A stretch of DNA of 59,999 nt from Streptomyces montanisoli (lineage in GTDB: Bacteria > Actinomycetota > Actinomycetes > Streptomycetales > Streptomycetaceae): contig NZ_JAGIQL010000021.1 in the NCBI RefSeq assembly GCF_017813245.1, forward strand, positions 1-59,999, read 5' to 3'. The first letter of the stretch is position 1, and every line of letters starts with the position of its first letter. Both the position numbers and the translations under genes were made by a program. Below, piece after piece: positions 43,968 through 52,757 of the stretch. The notes under the pieces were generated by a model. It did no database searches and was not told the DNA's origin. It saw nothing but the letters and a program-made list of their open reading frames with translations.

Positions 43968-45632
43968 TCAGGGCACGGAGACCACCACCGAGTGCCAGCC
44001 GGTCGCGCCGTTCGGCACGGTGCCGACGCGCTTGTCCGTCTGCGTGTAGCCCGTGCGGTCGGTGGCACGGACCTCCAGCGTGTGGCTGCCGGACGTGGCC
44101 TGCCACGGCCACACCCACTGCCGCCACGTGTCGCTGGTGTCCTGCGCGCCGAGCTTCGCCTCGTGCCACGGGCCGCCGTCGACCCGTACCTCGACCTTGG
44201 CGATGCCCTTGTGCTGGGCCCATGCGACGCCCGCGACCGGCACCGTGCCCGCTTTGGGGCTCGCGAAGGGGCGGGGGGTGTCGATCCGGGACTCGGTCTT
44301 GATGGGCGCCTTCTGCGACCAGGTCCGCTTCACCCAGTAGGCGTCGAAGTCGTCGAACGTGGTCAGTTCGAGGTCGGTGAGCCACTTGCAGGCGGAGACG
44401 TAGCCGTACAGGCCCGGGACCACCATGCGCACCGGGAAGCCGTGCGCGAACGGGAGCGGCTCGCCGTTCATCCCGAGGGCGAGCAGCGCGTCCCTGCCGT
44501 CCATGACCGTCTCCACGGGGGAGCCGATCGTCATGCCGTCCACCGACCTGGCCACGAGCTGGTCGGCCGGGCCGCCGTGCGACGGCGGCTTGACGCCGGC
44601 CTCGCTCAGCACGTCGGCGAGGCGGACACCGATCCAGCGCGCATTGCCCACGTAGGGGCCGCCCACCTCGTTCGAGACGCAGGTGAGGGTGATGTCGCGC
44701 TCCACGAGGTCGCGCCGCAGCAGGTCCTGGAACGTCAGCGTCACCGGTCGGCTCACGCCCTTGCCGTGCAGCCGCAGCCGCCACGTCGTGGCGTCCACAT
44801 GCGGTACGGACAGGGCGGTGTCCACCCGGTAGAAGTCCTTGTTCGAGGTGAAGAACGAGCTCAGGCCCTTCACGTCGGGGTGCACGCCGCTCGGCACGGG
44901 CCGCGCGGGCGAGGCGGGGCGGGGCAGCGTGATGTCCGCCCGGCTCGCCGCCTGCTGGGCCACCTTGTCGGCGTTGAGGTAGCGGCCGAGGGCGCCCGCC
45001 CCGGCGGACGCTGCCACGGCGGCGGTCGCCGCGACGACGAACCCGCGCCGGTCGAACGCCCCGCCCGAGCCACCGTCACCGGCCCGCGTCGATCCACCGC
45101 CCGATATGTCCTCACCCGCGTCAGCGGCAGGGGCGGCGCCGTACGGCTCGCGCGCCCGGCCTGCCAGCCAGTACAGCAGCGCGAAGGCCACCACCCCGCC
45201 GACGGCCGAAGGCAGCACGTCGGTCGGTTGCGCGTCGGGGCGGGACGCGGCGGCCGCGACGCCCACGGCGCCGAAGGCCAGGGCGGCGGTCGCGCCGATC
45301 CGCCGGTGCCGCGTCGCGATCACCCCGATGACGATGGCGAACAGCCCCAGGACCACCACGATCCCCAGCTGCAGCACCGCCTTGTCGTTGGTGCCGAAGT
45401 GGCGTACCGCGAAGTCCTTCAGCCCCGGCGGCGTGCGGTCCACCGCGGCGCCGCCCACCACCGTGATCGGACTCGCCTCGGGGCGGACCGCGGCCGACAC
45501 CAGCTCGGCGACAGCCAGCGCCGCGAAGCCGGCGATCAGGCCGCTCGCCGCACCCAGCAGGACGCGCAGCGCCCGGCTCTGGCCGCGTCCCGGCCCGTTC
45601 TTCGATGGGGTGGCACTCGCTTCTCGACTCAC
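43968..45632 (-). CDS. membrane molybdopterin-dependent oxidoreductase (sulfite-oxidase-like)
   Basis: 554 residues. Four membrane helices in the first 170 residues, an internal DRRGFVVAATAAVAA segment of twin-arginine type, then a sulfite-oxidase fold with the molybdenum-ligand Cys in TLTCVSNEVGG, and a C-terminal Mo-co dimerisation domain (VAWAQHKGIAKVEVRVDGG). The substrate is unknown; related actinobacterial proteins act outside the cell. An ATG at 45641 lies inside the -10 of the SigK-type promoter, so I use the GTG at 45632, which matches the expected +1 and implies a leaderless mRNA. Confidence 0.87.
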   Translation of the reverse strand: MSREASATPSKNGPGRGQSRALRVLLGAASGLIAGFAALAVAELVSAAVRPEASPITVVGGAAVDRTPPGLKDFAVRHFGTNDKAVLQLGIVVVLGLFAIVIGVIATRHRRIGATAALAFGAVGVAAAASRPDAQPTDVLPSAVGGVVAFALLYWLAGRAREPYGAAPAADAGEDISGGGSTRAGDGGSGGAFDRRGFVVAATAAVAASAGAGALGRYLNADKVAQQAASRADITLPRPASPARPVPSGVHPDVKGLSSFFTSNKDFYRVDTALSVPHVDATTWRLRLHGKGVSRPVTLTFQDLLRRDLVERDITLTCVSNEVGGPYVGNARWIGVRLADVLSEAGVKPPSHGGPADQLVARSVDGMTIGSPVETVMDGRDALLALGMNGEPLPFAHGFPVRMVVPGLYGYVSACKWLTDLELTTFDDFDAYWVKRTWSQKAPIKTESRIDTPRPFASPKAGTVPVAGVAWAQHKGIAKVEVRVDGGPWHEAKLGAQDTSDTWRQWVWPWQATSGSHTLEVRATDRTGYTQTDKRVGTVPNGATGWHSVVVSVP

Positions 45633-45639
45633 ACGGCCC

Positions 45640-45667
45640 ATTCGGCGCGGAGCGCGGAACGGATTGG
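45640..45667 (-). promoter_or_regulatory. SigK-type promoter of the molybdoenzyme gene
   Basis: On the - strand CCAATCC, 16 bp, CGAAT. It is identical in both boxes to the sigK promoter except for the last base. Confidence 0.65.
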
Positions 45668-45734
45668 TCCGTCTCGCATCGTTCACCCGCCGGTGTGAGC
45701 CACGCGGTGTGCCGATGACGAGGCACGAGGTGCA

Positions 45735-45762
45735 CCAGTCCTTTTCGGCCCCTGCTCCGAAG
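45735..45762 (+). promoter_or_regulatory. SigK-type promoter of the amine oxidase operon
   Basis: CCAGTCC, 16 bp, CGAAG, ending 48 bases before the ATG of the four-gene operon. Confidence 0.65.
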
Positions 45763-45810
45763 TACCCACGTGAAGGGTGGTGTCCGGCCGCCCGGCAGGG
45801 AAGGAACGCG

Positions 45811-47091
45811 ATGAGTGGAGCGGCGCGGAGCGCGGCCGTCGTGGGCAGCGGGGTGGCGGGGCTGACGGCCGCCTACATCCTGCGCAAGGGCGGTCGCGAG
45901 GTGACGCTCTACGAGGCGGACGACCGCCTCGGCGGCCACGCCCACACACACGACCTTCCGGGCGCCGACGGCCGGGTCCACCACGTCGACTCCGGCTTCA
46001 TCGTGCACAACGCACGCACGTACCCCTTCCTGCTGCGGCTCTTCGCCGAACTGGGCGTCAGGACCCAGGAGTCCGAGATGTCCATGTCCGTGCGGTGCGA
46101 GGGCTGCGGCCTCGAGTACGCGGGCGCCCGAGGACCGCGCGGTGTTTTCGCCCAGCGCCGCAACGCCTTCAACCCGTCCTACCTGCGGATGATGGTGGAG
46201 ATACCCCGCTTCCACCGCGCCGCCCGCCGGCTGCTCGCCGAGGAGCCGCCCGCGCAGGCCGGAGAGTCCACGCTCGGTGCCTTCCTCGCCGACCACGGCT
46301 TCTCGCGGTACTTCACCGCTCACTTCATGACCCCCCTCGTCTCGGCCGTCTGGTCCTGCGACGCGCGGACCGCGCTGCGCTACCCCGCCCGGTACCTGTT
46401 CCGCTTCCTCGACCACCACGGCCTGCTCTCCGTCGGCGGCTCGCCCACGTGGCGCACCGTGAGCGGCGGGTCGCGCTCGTACGTGGAGCGGATAGGCAAG
46501 CAGCTCACCGCCGTGCGCACCGCGACCCCGGTGCGCTCAGTGACCAGGGACGAGGACGGTGCCACCGTCACGGCGGACGACGGCCGCCCCGAGCGGTACG
46601 ACGCCGTGGTGATCGCCGTCCACCCCGAACAGGCGCTCAAGCTGCTCGGGGACCCGACGGACGAGGAACGCGCGGTCCTCGGGGCCTTCCCGTACTCCCT
46701 CAACCCGGCCCAGCTCCACACCGACACGGGTCTGCTGCCTCGCTCGCCGGGTGCCGCCGCATCCTGGAACATGCTCCTGCCCGCTTGCGACGCGGGCGCC
46801 TCGGCCGTGAGGATCAGTTACGACATGAACCGGCTCCAGCGCCTCGACACGGCGGAGCGGTATGTCGTGACACTCAACGGGACCGACCGTGTCGACCCCG
46901 GCCAGGTCCTCGCGCGCATGGACTACGAGCATCCCGTCTACACGCCCGAGTCGGTGGCCGCCCAGCGTCGGCTGCCCGGCCTGAACACCGGCGTCACCGC
47001 CTTCGCGGGGGCGTACCACGGCTGGGGCTTCCACGAGGACGGCTGCCGCTCCGGTGTGGCGGCCGCCGCGGCACTGGGGGTGGACTGGTGA
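45811..47091 (+). CDS. FAD-dependent amine oxidase-like flavoprotein
   Basis: 426 residues. The Rossmann FAD motif VVGSGVAGLTAAYILRKGG, then YEADDRLGGHAHTH, and the C-terminal AFAGAYHGWGFHEDG. Homologous to mycobacterial Rv0449c. Such proteins sit with CFA-type methyltransferases in many bacteria and probably act on unsaturated or modified fatty acids. Good Shine-Dalgarno (GGAAGGAA). First gene of an operon with overlapping stops and starts. Confidence 0.88.
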   Translation: MSGAARSAAVVGSGVAGLTAAYILRKGGREVTLYEADDRLGGHAHTHDLPGADGRVHHVDSGFIVHNARTYPFLLRLFAELGVRTQESEMSMSVRCEGCGLEYAGARGPRGVFAQRRNAFNPSYLRMMVEIPRFHRAARRLLAEEPPAQAGESTLGAFLADHGFSRYFTAHFMTPLVSAVWSCDARTALRYPARYLFRFLDHHGLLSVGGSPTWRTVSGGSRSYVERIGKQLTAVRTATPVRSVTRDEDGATVTADDGRPERYDAVVIAVHPEQALKLLGDPTDEERAVLGAFPYSLNPAQLHTDTGLLPRSPGAAASWNMLLPACDAGASAVRISYDMNRLQRLDTAERYVVTLNGTDRVDPGQVLARMDYEHPVYTPESVAAQRRLPGLNTGVTAFAGAYHGWGFHEDGCRSGVAAAAALGVDW

Positions 47092-47837
47092 CGACGCCGA
47101 CCGCTCCCGTCGCCCCGGCGCTGTATCCGTGCACCGTCGCGCACGTACGCGTTTCGCCCAAGCGGTACGCCTTCCACCTGCGCACCTATCTGTGGCTCAT
47201 CGATCCCGACCGTCCGCCCGAGCTGCCGTGGTGGCTGCGCCCGCTGGCGGGCTTCGACGCGCGGGACCACTTCGGCGGCAGCCGGGCCACCGTGCGCGAG
47301 GGGCTCGACGCCTTCCTCGCGGCCAACGGCATCGATCTGGCGGGCGGCAAGGTCGTCATGCTCGCCCACGCCCGGGTGTTCGGCCATGTGTTCAACCCGC
47401 TGACCCTGTACTGGTGCCACTATCCGGACGGCTCGACGGCCTGTGTGGTGGCCGAGGTGCACAACACCTACGGCGAACGCCACTGCTACCTGCTGGACAC
47501 CGACGAATCCGGCCGAGCCACCGTCTCCAAGGACTTCTACGTGTCGCCGTTCTTCCCCGTGGACGGCGGCTACACGATGCTGCTGCCTGAGCCGGCCGGC
47601 CGGCTCTCGCTGACCGTCCACCTCGACCGGGAGGGCGGCCGTGCCTTCACCGCCACCGTGCGGGGCGAGCGCCGTCCGGCCACCCGTCGCGCGCTCGTGG
47701 GCGCGGCCGTCCGCCATCCGTGGTCCACGGCCGCCGTCTCCGTGGGTATCCGGGTACATGGCATCGCACTTTGGGTGCTGCGCGGCCTGCCCGTTCAGCC
47801 CCGTCCCCGACATTCGCACCAGGAAGGCGTGGAGTAA
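47088..47837 (+). CDS. DUF1365 family protein
   Basis: 249 residues. Contains ARVFGHVFNPLTLYWCHYPD and EVHNTYGERHCYLL, the DUF1365 signature. Function unknown; always travels with the amine oxidase and CFA-type gene. The GTG overlaps the previous stop by four bases. Confidence 0.9.
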   Translation: MTTPTAPVAPALYPCTVAHVRVSPKRYAFHLRTYLWLIDPDRPPELPWWLRPLAGFDARDHFGGSRATVREGLDAFLAANGIDLAGGKVVMLAHARVFGHVFNPLTLYWCHYPDGSTACVVAEVHNTYGERHCYLLDTDESGRATVSKDFYVSPFFPVDGGYTMLLPEPAGRLSLTVHLDREGGRAFTATVRGERRPATRRALVGAAVRHPWSTAAVSVGIRVHGIALWVLRGLPVQPRPRHSHQEGVE

Positions 47838-47840
47838 GCC

Positions 47841-49151
47841 GTGACCCTCTCCCCGTACCCGCACCACAACCCGTCCGCCGACCGCTCCCCCATAGCGGCG
47901 CACGCCGCGCCCGTCGACGCCCTGCGGTGGCCCGACGTGGCCCGGCTGCCCAGGTCGTCCCGCTTGCGGACGGCCGTCGCCGAACGGATCGTGCGCCACG
48001 CCCTGGGCGGTCTCCCCCTCTATGTGCGCCTCGGCGGGCATGAGGCGGGACCGGAGACGATCGGGCTCGGCGGACCGCGGATGAACATCCACGATCCGGC
48101 GGCCTTCTTCCGCAGGGTCGGCGTCGGCGGGCTGATCGGCTTCGGCGAGTCGTACATGGCCGGCGAGTGGGACGCACCCGATCTCGTCGCCGTGCTGACC
48201 GTGCTCGCCACGCACGCGGACCGGTTGATCCCGCAGCGGCTGCAGCGGCTGCGCAAGGCCTTCGTGCGCAAGCAGCCCGCCGGCCAGCGCAACACCCCCG
48301 AGGGGTCGCGCGACAACATCCACCACCACTACGACCTGTCGAACGACCTGTTCGCGCTGTTCCTCGACGAGACCATGACCTACTCGTCGGCCGTTTTCCG
48401 CGCACTGCCGTCCGACATGTCGCTGCTGGCCGACGCTCAGCGCCGCAAGATCGACCTCCTGCTGGACGCGGCGGACGTGGGGCCTGGCACCCGGCTGCTC
48501 GAGGTCGGCACGGGCTGGGGCGAGCTCGCCGTGCGGGCCGCGGCACGCGGGGCTCGCGTGCACAGCGTCACGCTCTCTGCGGAGCAGCGGGACCTGGCGC
48601 GTGAGCGTGTACGGGCCGCGGGCCACGCCGACGCCGTGACGATCGAGCTGTGCGACTACCGGCGCGTCGAGGGCACCTACGACGCTGTGGTGAGCGTCGA
48701 GATGATCGAGGCGGTGGGCGTGGAGTTCTGGCCCGAGTACTTCCGGACGCTGGATCGGCTGGTCGTGCCGGGCGGGAGGGTCGTGCTGCAGGCCATCACC
48801 ATGGCGCACGACCGGGTGCTGGCGACGAAGGACACCCACACCTGGATTCAGAAGTACATCTTTCCCGGCGGGATGATCCCTTCCCTCGACGCCGTGGAGA
48901 GCATCACCCGTGACCAGACGGACCTGCGGAGCGTCCGCGTGGACGGCTACGGCGCCCATTACGCCGAGACTCTCAGGCTGTGGCGCGAGACCTTCACCGA
49001 ACAGGCGGACGCGGTGGACGCGTTGGGCTTCGACGAGACATTCCGGCGCATGTGGACCTTCTATCTGGCGTATTCGGAAGCGGGCTTCCGCTCGGGCTAC
49101 CTGGATGTGCGGCAGATCGCGCTGGCGAGGACCGGAGGCGGCGCGAGGTGA
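47841..49151 (+). CDS. cyclopropane-fatty-acid-phospholipid synthase-type methyltransferase
   Basis: 436 residues. SAM-binding LLEVGTGWGELAVRAAARGA, the CFA block YDLSNDLFALFLDETMTYSS, and FWPEYFRTLDRLVVPGGRVV. Adds a methylene or methyl group to double bonds of membrane lipids. Homologue of Rv0447c (UfaA1), which makes tuberculostearic acid. With DUF1295 as a possible reductase partner, a methyl-branched product is a reasonable guess. Confidence 0.9.
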   Translation: MTLSPYPHHNPSADRSPIAAHAAPVDALRWPDVARLPRSSRLRTAVAERIVRHALGGLPLYVRLGGHEAGPETIGLGGPRMNIHDPAAFFRRVGVGGLIGFGESYMAGEWDAPDLVAVLTVLATHADRLIPQRLQRLRKAFVRKQPAGQRNTPEGSRDNIHHHYDLSNDLFALFLDETMTYSSAVFRALPSDMSLLADAQRRKIDLLLDAADVGPGTRLLEVGTGWGELAVRAAARGARVHSVTLSAEQRDLARERVRAAGHADAVTIELCDYRRVEGTYDAVVSVEMIEAVGVEFWPEYFRTLDRLVVPGGRVVLQAITMAHDRVLATKDTHTWIQKYIFPGGMIPSLDAVESITRDQTDLRSVRVDGYGAHYAETLRLWRETFTEQADAVDALGFDETFRRMWTFYLAYSEAGFRSGYLDVRQIALARTGGGAR

Positions 49152-49963
49152 GCGGTTTCCCCTGGGCCGATTTCGGGGCGGGGGTCGGTGTCTCGGCTGG
49201 AGGGGTGCTCGCCGTCATGCTCGTGACCTTCGCCCTGGGCGCGTCGCGCGGCAGGCACCGTTATGTGGATGCCGCATGGGGAACCGCCTTCTCGGTGGGG
49301 GCCGTTGTTTCCTTCGCTGTGGTGGCGTCGGAGGGCGACGGCAACCGCGTCCGGCAGTACCTCGCCGTCGCGCTGACCGTCATCTGGGGGATGCGTCTGA
49401 CCCTGCACATGGCGCACCGCGGCTGGGGCAAGGCCGAGGATCCTCGCTACGAGAAGATGCTGGCGAAGGGCTCTGGCAACCCGCATCTGCATGCGTTGTG
49501 GAAGGTCTATCTGTTGCAGGCGGCGCTGGTGGTGCTTGTGTCGCTTCCCGTGCAGGCGGCCCTCTATCTGCCCGCCGGCCCGGACGCAGCGATGTACGTG
49601 GGCTGCGCTCTCTGGCTGCTCGGGTTGTTCTTCGAGGCGGTCGGTGACCGCCAACTCGTGGTGTTCAAGGCGGATCCGGCGAACAAGGGCCGCATCATGG
49701 ACCGCGGCCTGTGGAGCTGGACCCGCCACCCCAACTACTTCGGCGACTTCTGCGTGTGGTGGGGGCTGTTCCTGTTCGCATGCGGCAGCTGGCAGACGGC
49801 CGCGGCGACCGTGGTGAGTCCCGTCGTGATGTCCCTGCTGCTGACACGTGGCAGCGGGAAGCGTCTGCTGGAGCGGCACATGGCCGACCGCCCCGGTTTC
49901 GCCGCCTACGCGGCCCGCACCAGCGGTTTCTTCCCCCTGCCGCCCAAGAGGCATGCCGCGTAG
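49148..49963 (+). CDS. DUF1295 membrane reductase-like protein
   Basis: 271 residues with about seven helices. The C-terminal block DRGLWSWTRHPNYFGDFCVWWG is the DUF1295/steroid 5-alpha-reductase-like signature that binds NADPH. Homologue of Rv0446c. Probably reduces a lipid intermediate after the CFA-type methylation. GTGA overlap with the upstream gene. Confidence 0.9.
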   Translation: MSGFPWADFGAGVGVSAGGVLAVMLVTFALGASRGRHRYVDAAWGTAFSVGAVVSFAVVASEGDGNRVRQYLAVALTVIWGMRLTLHMAHRGWGKAEDPRYEKMLAKGSGNPHLHALWKVYLLQAALVVLVSLPVQAALYLPAGPDAAMYVGCALWLLGLFFEAVGDRQLVVFKADPANKGRIMDRGLWSWTRHPNYFGDFCVWWGLFLFACGSWQTAAATVVSPVVMSLLLTRGSGKRLLERHMADRPGFAAYAARTSGFFPLPPKRHAA

Positions 49964-49987
49964 GGCGAGTCCCGGAGCGGGCTTCCC

Positions 49988-50021
49988 GCCCAGGCACCGG
50001 CTCCGAGGCCGGTGCCTGGGC
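49988..50021. terminator. bidirectional terminator
   Basis: A 13-bp perfect stem (49988-50000 with 50009-50021) with an 8-base loop between two convergent operons: the SigK-type operon and the alkaline-shock genes. Confidence 0.8.
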
Positions 50022-50036
50022 CAGGGGCAGGGCCGC

Positions 50037-50642
50037 TCAGCGGACCCTGCGGCCCCGGTGCCCGGTGGCCCGCATCCGCACTGTGGTGGCCGGTATGCCG
50101 AACCCTGTGGAGCTGCCGGCATCCTTCAACGGGCCGTGCACCAGCCCGTCGAGCACCGGGCCCGGTTCCGCGTACGGCTCCAGCACCACCGTCATCCGCG
50201 CCCGGAACCTGCGCTGTCCGCGCTTCTTCATGGTCAGCCTCGCCCGCGCACCGGCCACGCCGGGCAGGGTCTCCGCCTCTGCGGTCACCGCACTCTCCAG
50301 CGCCCCCCTGCGCAGCCGGCCACCGGAGCGCCGCAGCAGGAGCGACGCCGGCCCGCGCGACCTCCCTTGCGCCAACAGCCAGAAGAGGAAGAGCAGGAAA
50401 AGCACCGCGAGACCGCTGATGACCACGGGGGCCCACCAGCCCTGGTCCCGCATCCTGTCGAGCGCCGCACGGTCGACCAGGTGGTCGTACGCACGCGGAC
50501 CGCGCCACCACGAGGGCAACTGCCACGACACCTCGTCGCGGGCGACCAACGCGTTGACACCGAGCCAGCCGCCCCCTCCCAGGAGGACGAGCCCGATCAC
50601 CACGATCAGCAGCCTGTTCAGTACATTCCTCACACCACTCAC
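50037..50642 (-). CDS. amaP: AmaP-like alkaline-shock membrane anchor
   Basis: 201 residues. Two membrane helices (about 10-30 and 70-90) separated by a short outer loop, then a cytoplasmic domain of about 100 residues with an Asp23-like fold pattern. In Staphylococcus AmaP tethers Asp23 to the membrane. Last gene of the leftward cluster. Start GTG with GGAAGG upstream. Confidence 0.78.
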   Translation of the reverse strand: MSGVRNVLNRLLIVVIGLVLLGGGGWLGVNALVARDEVSWQLPSWWRGPRAYDHLVDRAALDRMRDQGWWAPVVISGLAVLFLLFLFWLLAQGRSRGPASLLLRRSGGRLRRGALESAVTAEAETLPGVAGARARLTMKKRGQRRFRARMTVVLEPYAEPGPVLDGLVHGPLKDAGSSTGFGIPATTVRMRATGHRGRRVR

Positions 50643-50675
50643 CGCCTTCCCGCACTCGCGTCGCTCACGTGTCGC

Positions 50676-51335
50676 CTATTTCTTTCCGCCCGCGGTCATG
50701 GGCGCGTCCTCGCTGCCGGCGGATTCCGCCTGCTCCGGGACGGGAGGCGTCCAGTCGCCGTCCGGCCGCACCCGTATGGCAAGGCGAGGCGGCCTGGCGA
50801 GCCCCAGCCCGTCACGCTTGCTCGTGAGGGCGCGTGTCAACTCGGCCTCGACCTCCGTCGGGTCGCCGAAGCGCACTGTCGCCCGAACACGCACCTTCCG
50901 GCGCCGCACGCGGATCTTCGCGTCACCCGCACCGGGGACCTCCAGCGCCACGTCGCGCAACAGCAGCGCTGTCGCCGACCGGTCAAGGAACGCCCTCACG
51001 TCGCCTCCTGGCGGCTTCATCGGTGCGCGCTTGCGCGCGCCCGGTGTCACCGCGAGAAAGATCAGCCACAGCCCCACGACGACCAGCACCGCCGCCGCCA
51101 CCACCGCGAGGGCGTCCGTGACGCTCATCCCGTACAGGTGGTTGAGCAGGGCGTGGCGCCAGGGCGACGGCGTCCCGCCGAACCGCACCGACACCACGTC
51201 GTACAGCACCGCGGCGCAGGCGGCCGCGCCGAGCAGCGCACACAGCACAGCCGGAGCGCGCCGCGCGGACCACGAACGCCGGGGCTTCGGTGCGGACGGG
51301 GACTCGACCGCTCGCCCGTCAGGTACCTGACTCAT
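50676..51335 (-). CDS. DUF6286-type membrane protein of the Asp23 cluster
   Basis: 219 residues. Basic N-terminus, two membrane helices (about 28-48 and 75-97), then a cytoplasmic domain resembling the C-terminal half of AmaP (KIRVRRRKVRVRATVRFG). Named by analogy with actinobacterial DUF6286 proteins, from memory. ATG 51335 or GTG 51341 (overlapping the upstream stop). Confidence 0.72.
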   Translation of the reverse strand: MSQVPDGRAVESPSAPKPRRSWSARRAPAVLCALLGAAACAAVLYDVVSVRFGGTPSPWRHALLNHLYGMSVTDALAVVAAAVLVVVGLWLIFLAVTPGARKRAPMKPPGGDVRAFLDRSATALLLRDVALEVPGAGDAKIRVRRRKVRVRATVRFGDPTEVEAELTRALTSKRDGLGLARPPRLAIRVRPDGDWTPPVPEQAESAGSEDAPMTAGGKK

Positions 51336-51337
51336 CG

Positions 51338-51685
51338 TCACACCAGCCTTTCGGCATCGAGCGCATGGACCGGCGTGAGCCTGCCCACCAGCACCTCCAC
51401 CGAGGTGACCGGCACACCGGTCAACTCCAGGGTGCGCGAGCCGACATGGCGCCTCACCTGCCCGCACACCCCGTCGATGTCGACCGGGTACGGGAGGTCG
51501 ACCTCAAGCGCGATCTTCGTCCTGCCTCGACGCGTGTCCGCACTGGCGCGCGCCGCGGTGTGGGGGCGCGACTCGAGCGCCTCCCTGGCGGCCTGCGCCG
51601 CGATCCGCCGCGTCGCCCGTTCGCTGATGACCGTCGCTCCCCGGCTCGCCGGCTCGCCCGGAGCCCGGGGCGGACCCTGCGTCAT
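51338..51685 (-). CDS. Asp23/Gls24 family protein (small)
   Basis: 115 residues. After an N-terminal Pro/Gly-rich 20 residues it follows the Asp23 pattern: VISERATRRIAAQAAREALE, then KIALEVDLPYPVDIDGVCGQ and LTGVPVTSVEVLVGRLTP. Cytoplasmic envelope-stress protein. Its ATG overlaps the preceding stop (TGATG). Confidence 0.8.
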   Translation of the reverse strand: MTQGPPRAPGEPASRGATVISERATRRIAAQAAREALESRPHTAARASADTRRGRTKIALEVDLPYPVDIDGVCGQVRRHVGSRTLELTGVPVTSVEVLVGRLTPVHALDAERLV

Positions 51686-51873
51686 CACGGCCTCCTGCGC
51701 CGGTCCGGGTGCAGGATGTCCTGAACGTCGAGATCGCCGTCGACCATGCGGCCGACGAAGAATCCGACCGCTCCAAGCGCTGCCACCAGCAGGAACGCCC
51801 CGAAGCCGCCGAAGTAGCCGGCGAAGCCGAGCGCCATCCCCACTACGAGGCCCAGCGCGGACCACCCTTTCAT
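51685..51873 (-). CDS. small DUF2273-like membrane protein
   Basis: 62 residues, two glycine-rich helices and a basic C-terminus (HPDRRRRP). Very strong Shine-Dalgarno (AGGAGGAG). DUF2273-type proteins regularly sit beside asp23 genes. Function unknown. Confidence 0.75.
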   Translation of the reverse strand: MKGWSALGLVVGMALGFAGYFGGFGAFLLVAALGAVGFFVGRMVDGDLDVQDILHPDRRRRP

Positions 51874-51978
51874 CGCTCCTCCTAGACCGAGCTCGGAACT
51901 GCCGCTCTGCGTATCGCGCGCCGGCGAATCGCCTGTTCGCGCGACGCGGTTTCGTTCTGCCCCATTACCGCCTCCGGG

Positions 51979-51993
51979 CCGTGCGAAGCACGG
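51979..51993 (-). terminator. small hairpin after asp23
   Basis: CCGTGC-GAA-GCACGG, five bases past the asp23 stop. Weak; probably allows read-through into the downstream genes. Confidence 0.4.
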
Positions 51994-51998
51994 ACGGG

Positions 51999-52535
51999 TT
52001 ACTGCACGCGCAGTTCGCCGTCGGGCTCCGCGTCGTCGTCGGGCAGATGCACGTCGCCGACGGCGATGTTCACCTCGACGACTTCCAGGCCCGTGATCCG
52101 CTCGAGCGCCGCGATCACGTTCTCCCTGACATCGGCCGCGCAGTCCTGGATCGGTACGCCGTACTCCACGATGATGTCCAGGTCGACGGCCGTCTGCCGC
52201 TCACCCACCTCGACCTTCACCCCTCGTCCGAGGCCGGCGCGGCCACCGCCGCCCGGCACCTTGTCCCGCACGGCGCCCAGTGTGCGGCTGAGGCCGCCTC
52301 CCCCGAGCGCGTACACGCCGCGGACCTCGCGCGCGGCCATGCCCGCGATCTTCTCCACCACGCCGGTGGCGATGATCGTCCTGCCGCGGGTGGCGGCAGG
52401 CTCGTCCGTGCCCCTGTGACCCGCGTCCACAGTCGTGAGCCCCTGGCCGCTCCCGGGGCGCGGGCTCTGCGAGGGCGAGCCGTTCGGCGCCGCGGGGATG
52501 CCCGTCTTGCTGGTCGAAGCCGTGGGTGTCGTCAT
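51999..52535 (-). CDS. asp23: Asp23/Gls24 envelope stress protein
   Basis: 178 residues. A Ser/Pro/Gly-rich N-terminal 45 residues, then the complete Asp23 domain: TIIATGVVEKIAGMAAREVR, VKVEVGERQTAVDLDIIVEY, and ITGLEVVEVNIAVGDVHLPD. An abundant cytoplasmic protein that gathers at the membrane through AmaP in Firmicutes. Start ATG with GAGGAG. First gene of the leftward operon, with a candidate ECF-type promoter. Confidence 0.9.
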   Translation of the reverse strand: MTTPTASTSKTGIPAAPNGSPSQSPRPGSGQGLTTVDAGHRGTDEPAATRGRTIIATGVVEKIAGMAAREVRGVYALGGGGLSRTLGAVRDKVPGGGGRAGLGRGVKVEVGERQTAVDLDIIVEYGVPIQDCAADVRENVIAALERITGLEVVEVNIAVGDVHLPDDDAEPDGELRVQ

Positions 52536-52580
52536 GGGGTGCTCCTCGGATCGTCGTGTGCTCGCTGCCCGCGGGGGCAG

Positions 52581-52607
52581 CTTCGCCGTGTGGTGCCGGG
52601 CTGTTCC
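52581..52607 (-). promoter_or_regulatory. candidate ECF-type promoter of asp23
   Basis: On the - strand GGAAC, 17 bp, CGAAG, placing +1 about 39 bases before the asp23 ATG. The neighbouring ECF sigma factor is the natural candidate. No equally clear copy is seen for the rightward operon. Confidence 0.4.
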
Positions 52608-52757
52608 GCGCCGACAAACGTTGGACCCGCCTCCGAGGCATTCCTCACGCACCCGAACCGAATTGATCGAAATTTTTTTCTCGGCGGGCCGGCGTGACGA
52701 TCGGGCCGCCCGCCGTGTCCAAGGTCGTGTACAGCCAACGGGGAAAGGAGTTCGTTC

